DNA of 57,151 nt from an uncultured Clostridia bacterium. GTDB taxonomy: Bacteria; Bacillota; Clostridia; TANB77; CAG-508. The stretch spans positions 1 through 57,151 of the forward strand of contig CANRMR010000008.1 of assembly GCA_947631785.1 (NCBI GenBank). The letters are read 5' to 3'. The notes under the pieces are model-generated. The model did not search any database. It saw only the letters and a list, made by a program, of their open reading frames with translations, and had not been told where the DNA came from. The position numbers were made by a program, and so were the translations under genes. Position 1 is the stretch's first letter, and every line of letters begins with the position of its first letter. Positions 36,291-44,999 of this stretch are shown here, in pieces.

Positions 36291-38285
36291 TTGACTGGAA
36301 TTAGTATTAAAAGAAGAATGAAAAATGCACTGCTAGTTGCAATTGCTATTTTAATAATGTTAACTTTAAAAGTAGCATGGATACAGTTTGTTCAAGGAGA
36401 GGAATTAAAAACCTTGGCATATAAACAGCAATCATTAGATAGAAAAATAAACCCTAAAAGAGGAACAATTTATGATACAACAGGGGAAAATATTTTAGCA
36501 GTAAGTAGTACAGTAGAAACTGTTACAATAAATCCTACAAACATTGCAAAAGAAGATAAAGAAAAGGTGACCAAGGCATTTTGCGATATATTTGAATTAG
36601 ATTATGATACAACCTTTAAAAAAGTAAATAAAAAAAGTTCAATAGAAACAATTATAAAAAAACAAGAAAAAGAAAAAACAGATAAACTAAGAATTTGGAT
36701 GCAAGAAAATAACATTACACAGGGTATTAATATAGATGAAGACACAAAAAGATATTATCCATATAATAACTTAGCATCACACATTATAGGATTTACAGGA
36801 AGTGATAACCAAGGTTTAGATGGTGTTGAGGCAAAATATAATGAAATATTAAGCGGAACGCAAGGAAAAATAACAAGAGTAACAGATGCAAAAGGAAAAG
36901 AAATAGGAGATGGAAACGAACAATATGAAGATGCAATAGATGGTGATAGTTTAGTACTTACAATCGATATGAACATTCAATCCATTGTAGAAAAATATGC
37001 ACAAGAAGCCTGTATTGATAATGTATGTACAGATGGTGCAAATATAGTAGTTATGGATCCAAATAATGGGGATATTTTAGCTATGGTAACATATCCAACA
37101 TATAACTTAAATGAACCATATAAAATTAATAATGAAGAACTACTTGCAAATTGGGAAACATTAACTGCAACCCAAAGAAATACTGCTTTGCAAGCAATGT
37201 GGAGAAATAAGGCGATAGCAGATACATATGAACCAGGATCTACCTTTAAATTAGTTACTTCATCTGCAGCATTAGAAGAAAAAGTTGTAACAGAAACAGA
37301 TAAAGAGGGAGAATTTGCGTGTACAGGATCAATAGAAATTGCAGGAACAAGAATAAAATGTTGGAGATATTATAGACCACATGGAGCAGAAAGTCTAAGG
37401 CAAGCACTAATGAATTCATGTAATCCTGTATTTATTGGATTAGGTCAAAAAATAGGTGTAGAAAAATACTATGATTATCTAGAAAAATTTGGATTTTTAA
37501 ATAAAACAGGAGTAGATTTGCCAGGAGAAGCAAAAGGGATATTTTTAGAAGAATCAAAAGTAGGTCCAGTAGAACTTGCAACAATATCATTTGGGCAAAG
37601 ATTTGAAGTAACGCCACTACAAATGGTAACAGCAGTATCTGCAATTGCAAATGGAGGAAATTTAGTTCAGCCAAGAGTAGTAAGACAAATAATAGACTCA
37701 AAAACGGGTGAAAAACAAGACATAGAACCAATAATAAAACAAAAAGTAATTTCAGAAGAAACTTCAAAAAAAGTACTTAGTATGATGGGATCAGTTGTTG
37801 CTGAAGGAACAGGAAAAAACGCACAAGTAAAAGGCTATGAATTAGGAGGAAAAACAGGAACATCAGAAGATGGAGTAAATACAAACAAATATGTTACATC
37901 TTTTATAGGAGTTGCAACAATAAATGATCCAAAACTTGTAATATTAATTGCTTTATATAATCCAACAGGAGAAGGAGGGCACCAGGGAGGTGGTGTTGCA
38001 GCACCAATTGCTTCACAAATTTTAGGAGAAGTTTTACCATATATGGAGCTTAAAAAAGATAAAGAAGGTGAAATTGAAGAAATTGAAACAGTTACAATGC
38101 CAAATATAAGAGGTATGAATATTAAAGAAGCAAAAAAGGTATTAAAAGAATTGAATTTAAGTTTAGAAATAAATGATGTAGAAGATGAAAAAGAAATAGA
38201 TAATGAAAATACATACATTAAAGAACAAACTCCAAAACCTGGTATAAAAATAAACAGCGGCTCAAATGTATTTGTAGAAATATAA
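36291..38285 (+). CDS. Class B penicillin-binding protein with PASTA domain (SpoVD/PBP2-like)
   Basis: 664 residues from TTG 36291, 7 bases after AGGAGG. One membrane helix (about 12-32) precedes a dimerisation domain (NPKRGTIYDTTGENILAVS) and the transpeptidase domain with STFK in YEPGSTFKLVTS, SCN in MNSCNPVFIG and KTG in LGGKTGTSEDG. A single C-terminal PASTA domain (about 600-664) follows. It cross-links peptidoglycan during division or, if SpoVD, spore cortex formation. The single PASTA favours the SpoVD type, but a vegetative PBP2 is possible. The SD is in a stable hairpin. Confidence 0.87.
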   Translation: MTGISIKRRMKNALLVAIAILIMLTLKVAWIQFVQGEELKTLAYKQQSLDRKINPKRGTIYDTTGENILAVSSTVETVTINPTNIAKEDKEKVTKAFCDIFELDYDTTFKKVNKKSSIETIIKKQEKEKTDKLRIWMQENNITQGINIDEDTKRYYPYNNLASHIIGFTGSDNQGLDGVEAKYNEILSGTQGKITRVTDAKGKEIGDGNEQYEDAIDGDSLVLTIDMNIQSIVEKYAQEACIDNVCTDGANIVVMDPNNGDILAMVTYPTYNLNEPYKINNEELLANWETLTATQRNTALQAMWRNKAIADTYEPGSTFKLVTSSAALEEKVVTETDKEGEFACTGSIEIAGTRIKCWRYYRPHGAESLRQALMNSCNPVFIGLGQKIGVEKYYDYLEKFGFLNKTGVDLPGEAKGIFLEESKVGPVELATISFGQRFEVTPLQMVTAVSAIANGGNLVQPRVVRQIIDSKTGEKQDIEPIIKQKVISEETSKKVLSMMGSVVAEGTGKNAQVKGYELGGKTGTSEDGVNTNKYVTSFIGVATINDPKLVILIALYNPTGEGGHQGGGVAAPIASQILGEVLPYMELKKDKEGEIEEIETVTMPNIRGMNIKEAKKVLKELNLSLEINDVEDEKEIDNENTYIKEQTPKPGIKINSGSNVFVEI

Positions 38286-38294
38286 AAAATATAC

Positions 38295-38323
38295 TTGACA
38301 AACATAAAAAATGGAATTAAAAT
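38295..38323 (+). promoter_or_regulatory. Promoter of the thrS T-box transcript
   Basis: TTGACA (38295-38300), a 17-base spacer and TAAAAT (38318-38323). Confidence 0.65.
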
Positions 38324-38344
38324 ATTAATAAATATTTAAATAGG

Positions 38345-38586
38345 TAACAATAAAAGAGAGAAAAAGTAAAATAAGGGTTGCTTACAGAGAAAATTGAACA
38401 TAGGCTGAAATTCAATTTAAGTAAATATATTTGAAAAACTACCTCTCCAAAATATAGTTTGAATTACTATATATGTAAATTTTATTGTACTGTAAAATTA
38501 AGTGAAAATTAGGATGGAACCGTGTTATAAAAATATAGCACTCCTATAAATGCAAAAGCACCTGCATTTATAGGAGTGCTTTTGTA
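38345..38586 (+). promoter_or_regulatory. T-box leader controlling thrS
   Basis: A long leader with stem I elements, a T-box motif AGGATGGAACCGTG (38511-38524, a variant of AGGGTGGNACCGCG), and an 18-bp terminator stem (38537-38554 pairing with 38563-38580) followed by TTTTG. ACT ACC triplets near 38436-38442 could include the threonine specifier. Uncharged threonyl tRNA would pair through its CCA end with the T-box and favour antitermination. It accounts for the whole gene-free stretch upstream of thrS. Confidence 0.88.
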
Positions 38587-38632
38587 TAAAAAAATATAAG
38601 CGATGAGCTATGTATAAAAAGGAGGAATTTTT

Positions 38633-40561
38633 ATGATTAAAATTGAATTAAAAGATGGTTCAGTTAAAGAATTAGAATCAGGAATGAGTATTTTAGAGAT
38701 TGCTAAAACAATAAGTGAAGGTCTAGCAAGAATGGCAACTGCTGGAAAAATAAATGGAAAGGTAAAAGATTTAAGAACAGTTGTAAATGAAGATTGCAAA
38801 CTAGAAATCTTAACATTTGAAAATGATATTGATGGTAAAAAGGCATATTGGCATACAACTTCACATATTATGGCTCAAGCAGTAAAAAGATTATTTCCAC
38901 AAGTTAAATTAACAATTGGACCTGCTATAGATAATGGATTTTATTATGATTTTGATGTAGAAAAGGCATTTACAGATGAAGATAAAGAGAAAATAGAACA
39001 AGAAATGAATAAAATTATAAAGGAAGATTTACCAATAGAACGTTTCTCATTAACAAAATCAGAAGCTATAAAATTAATGAAAGATGAACCTTATAAGATT
39101 GAATTAATAAATGATTTGGCTGATGGAGAAGAAATTAGTTTTTATAAACAAGGAGAATTTACAGATTTGTGTGCAGGACCTCATTTAATTAGTACAGGTA
39201 AAGTTAAATCAGTAAAAATACTTTCATCTTCAAGTGCATATTGGAAAGGAGATGAAAAAAGAGAAGTTTTACAAAGAATTTATGGAATATCTTTTCCAAA
39301 GAAAAAGGAATTAGATGAATATTTAGAAAGATTAGAAGAAGCTAAAAGTAGAGATCATAGAAAAATAGGAAAAGAATTAGACTTATTTTGTTTTTCAGAT
39401 TATGTTGGTGGAGGATTACCTTTATATACTCCAAAAGGAACAATTGTTAAAGATACATTGCAAAAAGAAATAGAAAAGATATGTAGAAGTTACGGATTTC
39501 AAAAAGTAAGTTGTCCTTCTCTTGCAAACATCAAATTATTTGAAACATCTGGTCATGCACAAAAATTTAATGATGAATTATTTAGAGTTAACTCTCCAAA
39601 AGGACATGAATTTGTATTAAAACCTGTTCAATGTCCACATCATACACAAATATATGCTTCAAAAATGAGGAGCTATAAAGATTTACCAATTAGATATATG
39701 GAATCTGATAAGCAATATAGGGCAGAATTACAAGGGTCTGTTGGAGGACTATCAAGAGTTTATGCAATTACTATTGAAGATGGACATTCTTTCTGCAGAA
39801 TAGATCAGGTAAAAGATGAAGTTATAAATATGTGTAATATAATAAGAGATTTTTATACAAGAATGGGATTATGGGAAAATCATTGGGTTTCATTATCAGT
39901 AAGAGACTATGATCATCCAGAAAAATATATAGGAAGTAAAGAAGATTGGGATTTGTGTGAAAGTATGCTACAAGAAGTATCTGATGAATTACATTTAGAA
40001 GCAAAGCGATGTGAAGGGGAAGCTGCTTTATATGGACCAAAACTTGATTTTATGTTTGCTGATGCATTAGGTAGAGAAGTTCAAATTCCAACAGTTCAAG
40101 TTGATTTTTCTACTCCTAAAAGATTTGGACTATATTATATAGACAAAAATGGCGAAAAACAAACACCTGTAATGGTTCATAGAGCAATATTAGGTTCATA
40201 TGAAAGATTTTTAGCATTAATATTAGAACAATTTAAAGGAGCATTACCAACATGGCTATCTCCTGTTCAAGTAAAAATATTACCAATATCTGATGCACAT
40301 ATTGAATATTCAAAAGAAATAATGAAAAAATTAGAAGATGAAGAAATTAGAGTAGAACTAGATGATAGACAAGAAAAAACAGGTTATAAAATACGTGAAG
40401 CTCAAATGCAGAAAATACCATACATGTTAGTAATTGGAGATAAAGAAGTTGAATCAAATACTCTTAGTGTACGTTCTAGAGATGATGGAGATATAGGTGT
40501 ATATAATACAGAAGAGTTTATTTCAAATATTAAAAAGGAAATATTAGAAAGAAAAGTATAA
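38633..40561 (+). CDS. thrS: Threonyl-tRNA synthetase
   Basis: 642 residues, standard length. Domains in order: TGS (1-62), the editing/second additional domain with HTTSHIMAQAVKRLFP (about 75-90) and DLCAGPHLISTGKV, the class II catalytic core (about 240-535) with zinc ligands in KPVQCPHH and the motif 3 region VHRAILGSYERFLALILEQ, and the anticodon-binding domain (about 540-640). It charges tRNA-Thr. SD AAAGGAGG is well placed before ATG 38633. It is regulated by the T-box directly upstream. Confidence 0.96.
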   Translation: MIKIELKDGSVKELESGMSILEIAKTISEGLARMATAGKINGKVKDLRTVVNEDCKLEILTFENDIDGKKAYWHTTSHIMAQAVKRLFPQVKLTIGPAIDNGFYYDFDVEKAFTDEDKEKIEQEMNKIIKEDLPIERFSLTKSEAIKLMKDEPYKIELINDLADGEEISFYKQGEFTDLCAGPHLISTGKVKSVKILSSSSAYWKGDEKREVLQRIYGISFPKKKELDEYLERLEEAKSRDHRKIGKELDLFCFSDYVGGGLPLYTPKGTIVKDTLQKEIEKICRSYGFQKVSCPSLANIKLFETSGHAQKFNDELFRVNSPKGHEFVLKPVQCPHHTQIYASKMRSYKDLPIRYMESDKQYRAELQGSVGGLSRVYAITIEDGHSFCRIDQVKDEVINMCNIIRDFYTRMGLWENHWVSLSVRDYDHPEKYIGSKEDWDLCESMLQEVSDELHLEAKRCEGEAALYGPKLDFMFADALGREVQIPTVQVDFSTPKRFGLYYIDKNGEKQTPVMVHRAILGSYERFLALILEQFKGALPTWLSPVQVKILPISDAHIEYSKEIMKKLEDEEIRVELDDRQEKTGYKIREAQMQKIPYMLVIGDKEVESNTLSVRSRDDGDIGVYNTEEFISNIKKEILERKV

Positions 40562-40579
40562 AAATAAAAAAATATTTTG

Positions 40580-40608
40580 TTGCTTTTAATTTTTATATAT
40601 GATATTAT
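40580..40608 (+). promoter_or_regulatory. Promoter of the flavodiiron-rubredoxin operon
   Basis: TTGCTT (40580-40585), a 17-base spacer and TATTAT (40603-40608); AAAGGAAAG precedes the start at 40634. Confidence 0.5.
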
Positions 40609-40633
40609 TTGAAAAAAAGAAAGGAAAGAAAAT

Positions 40634-41797
40634 ATGAACAAAATAGAAATAACAGACAAAATAAAGTATATAGGTGCAGATGATAAAACATTAGACTTAT
40701 TTGAAAGCCAATACATTATACCAAATGGAGTATCATATAATTCTTATTTAATAGAAGATGAAAAAATAGTTATAATGGACACAGTAGACCAAAGGAAAAA
40801 GGACGAGTGGTTAGAAAACATTGAAAAAGTATTAAATGGAAGAGAAGTTGATTATTTAATAGTATCACACTTAGAGCCAGACCATTCAGCAAACATTGAA
40901 ATACTTGCTAATAAATACAAAAACATGAAAATTGTAGGAAACCAAAGGACATTTAACATGATGCCACAGTTTTTCAATATGGACACATCTAAAAGACAGA
41001 TAGTTGTAAAAGAAGGTGACACATTAGATATTGGAAAGCACAAATTACAATTTTTCATGGCACCAATGGTACACTGGCCAGAAGTAATGGTAACATACGA
41101 ACAAACAGAAAAAATTTTATTTTCAGCAGACGGTTTTGGAAAATTTGGTGCTTTAGATACAGAAGAAGACTGGACATGTGAAGCAAGAAGATATTATTTT
41201 AATATTGTAGGTAAATATGGAGACCAAGTGCAACAATTACTAAAAAAAGCTGCAACATTAGATATTAAAATGATTTGTCCACTACATGGACCAATACTAA
41301 AAGAAAATCTAGAATTTTATATAAATAAATATGACATTTGGAGTAGCTATACTCCAGAAGATGATGGAGTTTTAATTGCATATAATTCTATACATGGAAA
41401 TACAAAAAAAGCAGTAGAAAAGTTAGCAGAAATTTTAAAAGAAGAAGGAGCAAAAAAAGTAGTTATAAGTGACCTTGCAAGAGACGACATGGCAGAGACA
41501 ATAGAAGATGCTTTCAGATATGACAAAATGATAATTGCATCACCTACATATGATGCAGGACTATTTCCATTTACAGAAAAATTTTTAAGACATCTAAAAC
41601 ATAAAAATTATCAAAAAAGAAAAATAGGAATAATCGAAAACGGATCATGGGCTCCAATGGCTGCAAAATATATTAAAAATATACTAGAAGAAATGAAAGA
41701 CATAACAATTTGTGAAAAAACAGTTACAATAAAAACAACAATGAATGAAGAAACAATAAAAGATATGCAAAATTTAGCAAAACAAATTTTATCATAG
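40634..41797 (+). CDS. fprA: Flavodiiron protein (oxygen/NO reductase)
   Basis: 387 residues. The N-terminal metallo-beta-lactamase-like domain carries the diiron ligands: HLEPDHSA (H-x-E-x-D-H), the His in MVHWPEVM, the Asp in FSADGFG and the His in CPLHGP. The C-terminal flavodoxin domain (about 250-387) binds FMN, with IAYNSIHGNTKKAVE and SPTYDAGLFP. It reduces O2 to water, or NO to N2O, in the cytoplasm of anaerobes. Its electron donor rubredoxin is encoded 35 bases downstream, consistent with a rubredoxin:oxygen oxidoreductase couple. Confidence 0.93.
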   Translation: MNKIEITDKIKYIGADDKTLDLFESQYIIPNGVSYNSYLIEDEKIVIMDTVDQRKKDEWLENIEKVLNGREVDYLIVSHLEPDHSANIEILANKYKNMKIVGNQRTFNMMPQFFNMDTSKRQIVVKEGDTLDIGKHKLQFFMAPMVHWPEVMVTYEQTEKILFSADGFGKFGALDTEEDWTCEARRYYFNIVGKYGDQVQQLLKKAATLDIKMICPLHGPILKENLEFYINKYDIWSSYTPEDDGVLIAYNSIHGNTKKAVEKLAEILKEEGAKKVVISDLARDDMAETIEDAFRYDKMIIASPTYDAGLFPFTEKFLRHLKHKNYQKRKIGIIENGSWAPMAAKYIKNILEEMKDITICEKTVTIKTTMNEETIKDMQNLAKQILS

Positions 41798-41832
41798 AGA
41801 TAAAAAAATAAAGTATAGGAGGTGAATTTTAA

Positions 41833-41970
41833 ATGAAATATGAATGTACAATATGTGGACACATATATGACGAAAGTGTAGAAGGTGTTAAATTTGAAGA
41901 CCTACCAGCAGATTGGGTATGCCCATTATGCGGAGTTGGAAAAGATTTATTTGTAAAAGTAGAAGAATAA
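41833..41970 (+). CDS. Short-form rubredoxin
   Basis: 45 residues with the Fe(Cys)4 site in two knuckles, [10 protein letters not shown] and [11 protein letters not shown], and the conserved [10 protein letters not shown] between them. It is about 7-8 residues shorter than the usual 52-54, missing the loop after the first knuckle; a 45-residue rubredoxin with such a deletion is known from Desulfovibrio desulfuricans. It should donate electrons to the adjacent flavodiiron protein. SD AGGAGGTG precedes ATG 41833. Confidence 0.95.
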   Translation: MKYECTICGHIYDESVEGVKFEDLPADWVCPLCGVGKDLFVKVEE

Positions 41971-41990
41971 ATATATTATATATATTTGAA

Positions 41991-42147
41991 TAGATAAAGT
42001 GTATATTTTTTTGATTTAAAAGAGCCGCGTAAGCGACCAACCGGAGCGTAAGCGTAGGGCGAATTGGAGCAATTTACATATGAATTTTAGAATTGTAAAT
42101 TGCGACACCAAGGCTCAAAAAAATCAAAAAAATATACACTTTATCTA
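41991..42147. repeat. Giant inverted repeat with GC-rich core between rubredoxin and sortase genes
   Basis: Arms 41991-42017 and 42121-42147 are perfectly complementary over 27 bp (containing AAAGTGTATATTTTTTTG). After a 4-base mismatch, GAGCC/GGCTC adds 5 bp. The core contains two copies of GCGTAAGCG and an inner 10-bp hairpin (GCAATTTACA/TGTAAATTGC, 42069-42078 and 42094-42103). Located at a convergent gene end; the outer stem probably terminates both transcripts. Confidence 0.75.
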
Positions 42148-42158
42148 ATATTTAATTT

Positions 42159-42992
42159 TTATTTGTATTTTTCACCTTTTTTAGCAACTACAACAAACCT
42201 ACCATCAGTTACATGATATGCACAAGTAGAAAGAGTCATTAACTGTTCGCCATAAGATGCACTCTTTCCAGTATCATACAAAGAAGCATTTTTTGAATTT
42301 GCAACAAAATTATTATATTCATCTTCGTTTTCAGCATTTACAAAATAATAATATCTAAATACATTTTTTTCATCTTTATAATAAACTTTAGATCGAAACG
42401 CAGCAATAATATCATAATAAACATCTTCGCCAGGTGTTGTAAATCTTATAGTAGGATGCGTATCGTAAAAGCTTTTATCCTTATATTTTAGCAAATTATG
42501 AAACATAGTACCATTATCCATATTGTGACCATATATTAATAAATTACTACTTGGAATGTTAAAGTCATATGCTTTATCTAAAAAAATAGATCCACTAATT
42601 GACTTTTCTTTTTTGTAATTACGGTTCATATAAAAATTATTATCAGATGCTTGCAAAACAGGATAGCTAATATTAGTATTTTCAATTTCAATCCAACCAA
42701 CAATATCAGAATTTTCTTCCTTTAATTTATCTACCTGTATCATCCTTTCTGTTTTCGTCTCTACAATTGGTTCTGTAGTAGGTTCTTCTAAATTGTTATT
42801 TACATTTGTGTTTTCAATATCATTAGTATTTTCATAAATAGAAATTTCATTTAATAAATTGCTTTGTTTTTTTGTTCCATAAGAATTAATGCAATACCCA
42901 ATAATAAAAATAAACGAAAAAATAATTAGTAGACTTGCTACTATGTATATTAACTTTGCAATTTTTTTCTCTACACTACTTTTGTTATCCAT
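42159..42992 (-). CDS. srtB: Class B sortase
   Basis: 277 residues from ATG 42992; a TTG at 43004 is an alternative and neither has a strong SD. One N-terminal membrane anchor (about 12-33) and an acidic linker precede the sortase fold. Catalytic residues are visible: His in LLIYGHNMDNG, Cys in LMTLSTCAYH and Arg in DGRFVVVAKKG. The N-terminal helical extension and NFYMNRNYKKEKSISGSIFLD mark class B. It anchors exported proteins to the cell wall; the neighbouring gene encodes a protein with a matching PKTG-type sorting signal. Confidence 0.9.
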   Translation of the reverse strand: MDNKSSVEKKIAKLIYIVASLLIIFSFIFIIGYCINSYGTKKQSNLLNEISIYENTNDIENTNVNNNLEEPTTEPIVETKTERMIQVDKLKEENSDIVGWIEIENTNISYPVLQASDNNFYMNRNYKKEKSISGSIFLDKAYDFNIPSSNLLIYGHNMDNGTMFHNLLKYKDKSFYDTHPTIRFTTPGEDVYYDIIAAFRSKVYYKDEKNVFRYYYFVNAENEDEYNNFVANSKNASLYDTGKSASYGEQLMTLSTCAYHVTDGRFVVVAKKGEKYK

Positions 42993-43064
42993 ACAAATTA
43001 CCAAAAAGCATCAGGATAATAATAATGTAGAAAAAATCTACATTATTATATATCCTTAAACCAA

Positions 43065-44222
43065 TTATATATCCTTTCTTTTTAATGTTAAAATAGCAAG
43101 GCTAGATAAAGCAACTACAGATAAAGCAAGAACAATATTTCCTTGTACACCTGTTTTTGGAGTTTCATCCTTTGGAGTAGTAGCCTCTGGTGCAGGTGTA
43201 GTAGTTTGATTTTGAGCAAGTTTTGCATACATTGTTACATCTGCTGTAATAGGGTTTTCAAAATTAAATTTTGTTGTATATGCATTATCTGTATAGAAAC
43301 CTTCTATAGTATAATTTTCAAAACCTAAAGCTTTTAAATCTATTTGAGACTGTAAAGCTTCCATAGAAATAGTAGTTCCAGAAATTACGCTAATGTTAGT
43401 TGCAGCATCTTCCATTAAATAAACAGTTATTGTTACATTAGGTATAAAAGTATCACCATTACCTGCTACTTTATCAGTTGAATTACTTTCAAAAATTATA
43501 TTATTATTTTGATCTGTTATAACTAACTTATCTCCATTTACAAATATTTTATTTGTAGTATTTTCAGTATTATCAACTTCAAAAGTGCTAAGAGCATCAT
43601 TTATAGCAATATAAACAACATTAACATCTTCTGTTGAAGTAAGTGTACCATTCATAATTAATTTAGGATTATTGTCATCATCCTTTATAGCAGCAGATTT
43701 TGCAAGCTCAATACCATTGTTTTCATATTGACCATTTTGACCTAAATGAAGATTAACAACTTCAACAGTACCAGCATTTGATATTACACCACCATATCCA
43801 CAGTCATAAATTGTAACGCCATCTAGTACAAGATAACCTTTGTTATAAGCTTGTGCGCCATATTTTTCGGCTTTAGTTAAAGTAAGATTTTTTAAAGTAA
43901 CTTTTGCAGATTTTTCGGGTGTAGAACCAGCTGTAATTAAAGTACCATTTGCAGAAGATGTATGCCAGTCAGATTCATCTTTAGTTACAGTATTTCCTTT
44001 ACCATCAATTGTAATTACTTTGTCTGTTATTTCAAGAGGTGTAGATAATTTAATAGTAGTAGTAAGTTCAATTACATCACCATCAGATGCACCTTCAATT
44101 GCTGCTATTAATTCTTCTTCATCATTTACAGGAGTTGTTTTAGCATAAGAAGAATTACCATTTAAAATAAAAGCTGCAAGTAATAAAGCAAATAATAAAA
44201 TTAATTTTTTAGTAGTTTTCAT
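43065..44222 (-). CDS. Cell-wall-anchored surface protein with PKTG sorting signal
   Basis: 385 residues. A signal peptide (1-27) is followed by a right-handed beta-helix-like region (about 35-200; VITIDGKGNTVT and repeated LTLTK/GTVEV strands), then a beta domain with an InlB B-repeat-like end (about 265-335; YTIEGFYTDNAYTTKFNFEN ... VTMYAKL), a Thr/Pro linker, and a sorting signal TPKTG followed by a hydrophobic helix and KRKDI. (S/N/T)PxTG signals are typical of class B sortases of clostridia, so SrtB encoded 60 bases downstream is the likely anchoring enzyme. An adhesive role is likely but not shown. Confidence 0.85.
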   Translation of the reverse strand: MKTTKKLILLFALLLAAFILNGNSSYAKTTPVNDEEELIAAIEGASDGDVIELTTTIKLSTPLEITDKVITIDGKGNTVTKDESDWHTSSANGTLITAGSTPEKSAKVTLKNLTLTKAEKYGAQAYNKGYLVLDGVTIYDCGYGGVISNAGTVEVVNLHLGQNGQYENNGIELAKSAAIKDDDNNPKLIMNGTLTSTEDVNVVYIAINDALSTFEVDNTENTTNKIFVNGDKLVITDQNNNIIFESNSTDKVAGNGDTFIPNVTITVYLMEDAATNISVISGTTISMEALQSQIDLKALGFENYTIEGFYTDNAYTTKFNFENPITADVTMYAKLAQNQTTTPAPEATTPKDETPKTGVQGNIVLALSVVALSSLAILTLKRKDI

Positions 44223-44482
44223 AATAAAATTTTCCTTTCTAAATATATTTTTAAATACTATTTTTCATAAAAATACAAAAATTTTACTACAAAAAATGCA
44301 ATGTAAAATAATCATCTAATTTTTATCTCATAGTATTTTTCATTAATTATTGTTTTCTTTAATTTTCAAAATATACAAAATAATTTTTATTTCTAAATTT
44401 TTCTACAAAAATTTAATAAAAATTAAAAAATAGTCAAAAATAACATTGACAATAAAAATTAGATAAAATATAATTAAAAATG

Positions 44483-44508
44483 TAGGGGCACGAGGCATCG
44501 TGCCCAAG
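44483..44508 (+). repeat. GTAGGGG palindrome, GGCACGA stem type
   Basis: GTAGGGGCACGAGG followed by CATCGTGCCC; stem GGGCACGA/TCGTGCCC. It lies alone 280 bases before the cluster at 44771, in the gene-free stretch between the surface-protein gene and the gene at 45000. Confidence 0.75.
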
Positions 44509-44529
44509 AATAAAATTTCTTATCACAAA

Positions 44530-44720
44530 GCAAAGGATTATAAATTTTCAAAATAATGATAAACTTCGTCGCTCACGAAATTTTCGCATAAATTCTAATT
44601 AAAATTTTTCAGCGCCCTCACAAGCGTGTGAGATTCCCTAAAAAATTTTAATAAGAATTTCTAGGCTTAAATTTCGTTCGATTCCTTGTTTACATATTTT
44701 TAAAATTTATAAAACCTTTG
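44530..44720. repeat. About 190-base imperfect long inverted repeat
   Basis: The arms 44530-44610 and 44639-44720 are imperfectly complementary over about 80 bases each; the best blocks are CAAAGGATTATAAATTTT with AAAATTTATAAAACCTTTG and ATTCTAATTAAAATTTTT with AAAAAATTTTAATAAGAAT. The tip holds a GC-richer hairpin (CCTCACAAGCGTGTGAG). No terminal transposon features or protein are visible. It is a MITE-like element or the source of a long structured RNA. Confidence 0.6.
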
Positions 44721-44770
44721 CCAAAACAAAATGATAAAAAAAGAAAAATGTTAAAACCAAAAAAACACGT

Positions 44771-44945
44771 GTAGGGGCGATTTTAATCGCCCGCAAACCA
44801 CAAAGGAATACCATAACACATGTAGGGGCAGACGCCTCTGTCTGCCCATCTGTAAAAACAAACCCTATACATGTAGGGGTTCGTCTTGACGAACCCATCT
44901 ACAGAGAAATACCAAAAAACGTAGGGGCACGAGGCATCGTGCCCA
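44771..44945 (+). repeat. Array of four GTAGGGG palindromes with different stems
   Basis: Four hairpins start at 44771, 44822, 44872 and 44921, about 50 bases apart. Each opens with GTAGGGG and closes with CCC, but the stems differ: GGGCGATT/AATCGCCC, GGGCAGAC/GTCTGCCC, GGGTTCGTC/GACGAACCC and GGGCACGA/TCGTGCCC. Spacers are AT-rich and A/C-biased. They run up to 40 bases before the gene at 45000. Open frames on the other strand here are artefacts of the repeats. Confidence 0.75.
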
Positions 44946-44999
44946 ATAACCCAAAAGACATACCCAAATAAAACAATAGAAAAAAACAAGGAGGAAAAC

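Noticed and set aside
44771-44945. CRISPR-like regular spacing of the palindromes
   Set aside because: Repeats differ in stem sequence, spacers are AT-rich and not unique-looking, and there are no cas genes in the window.
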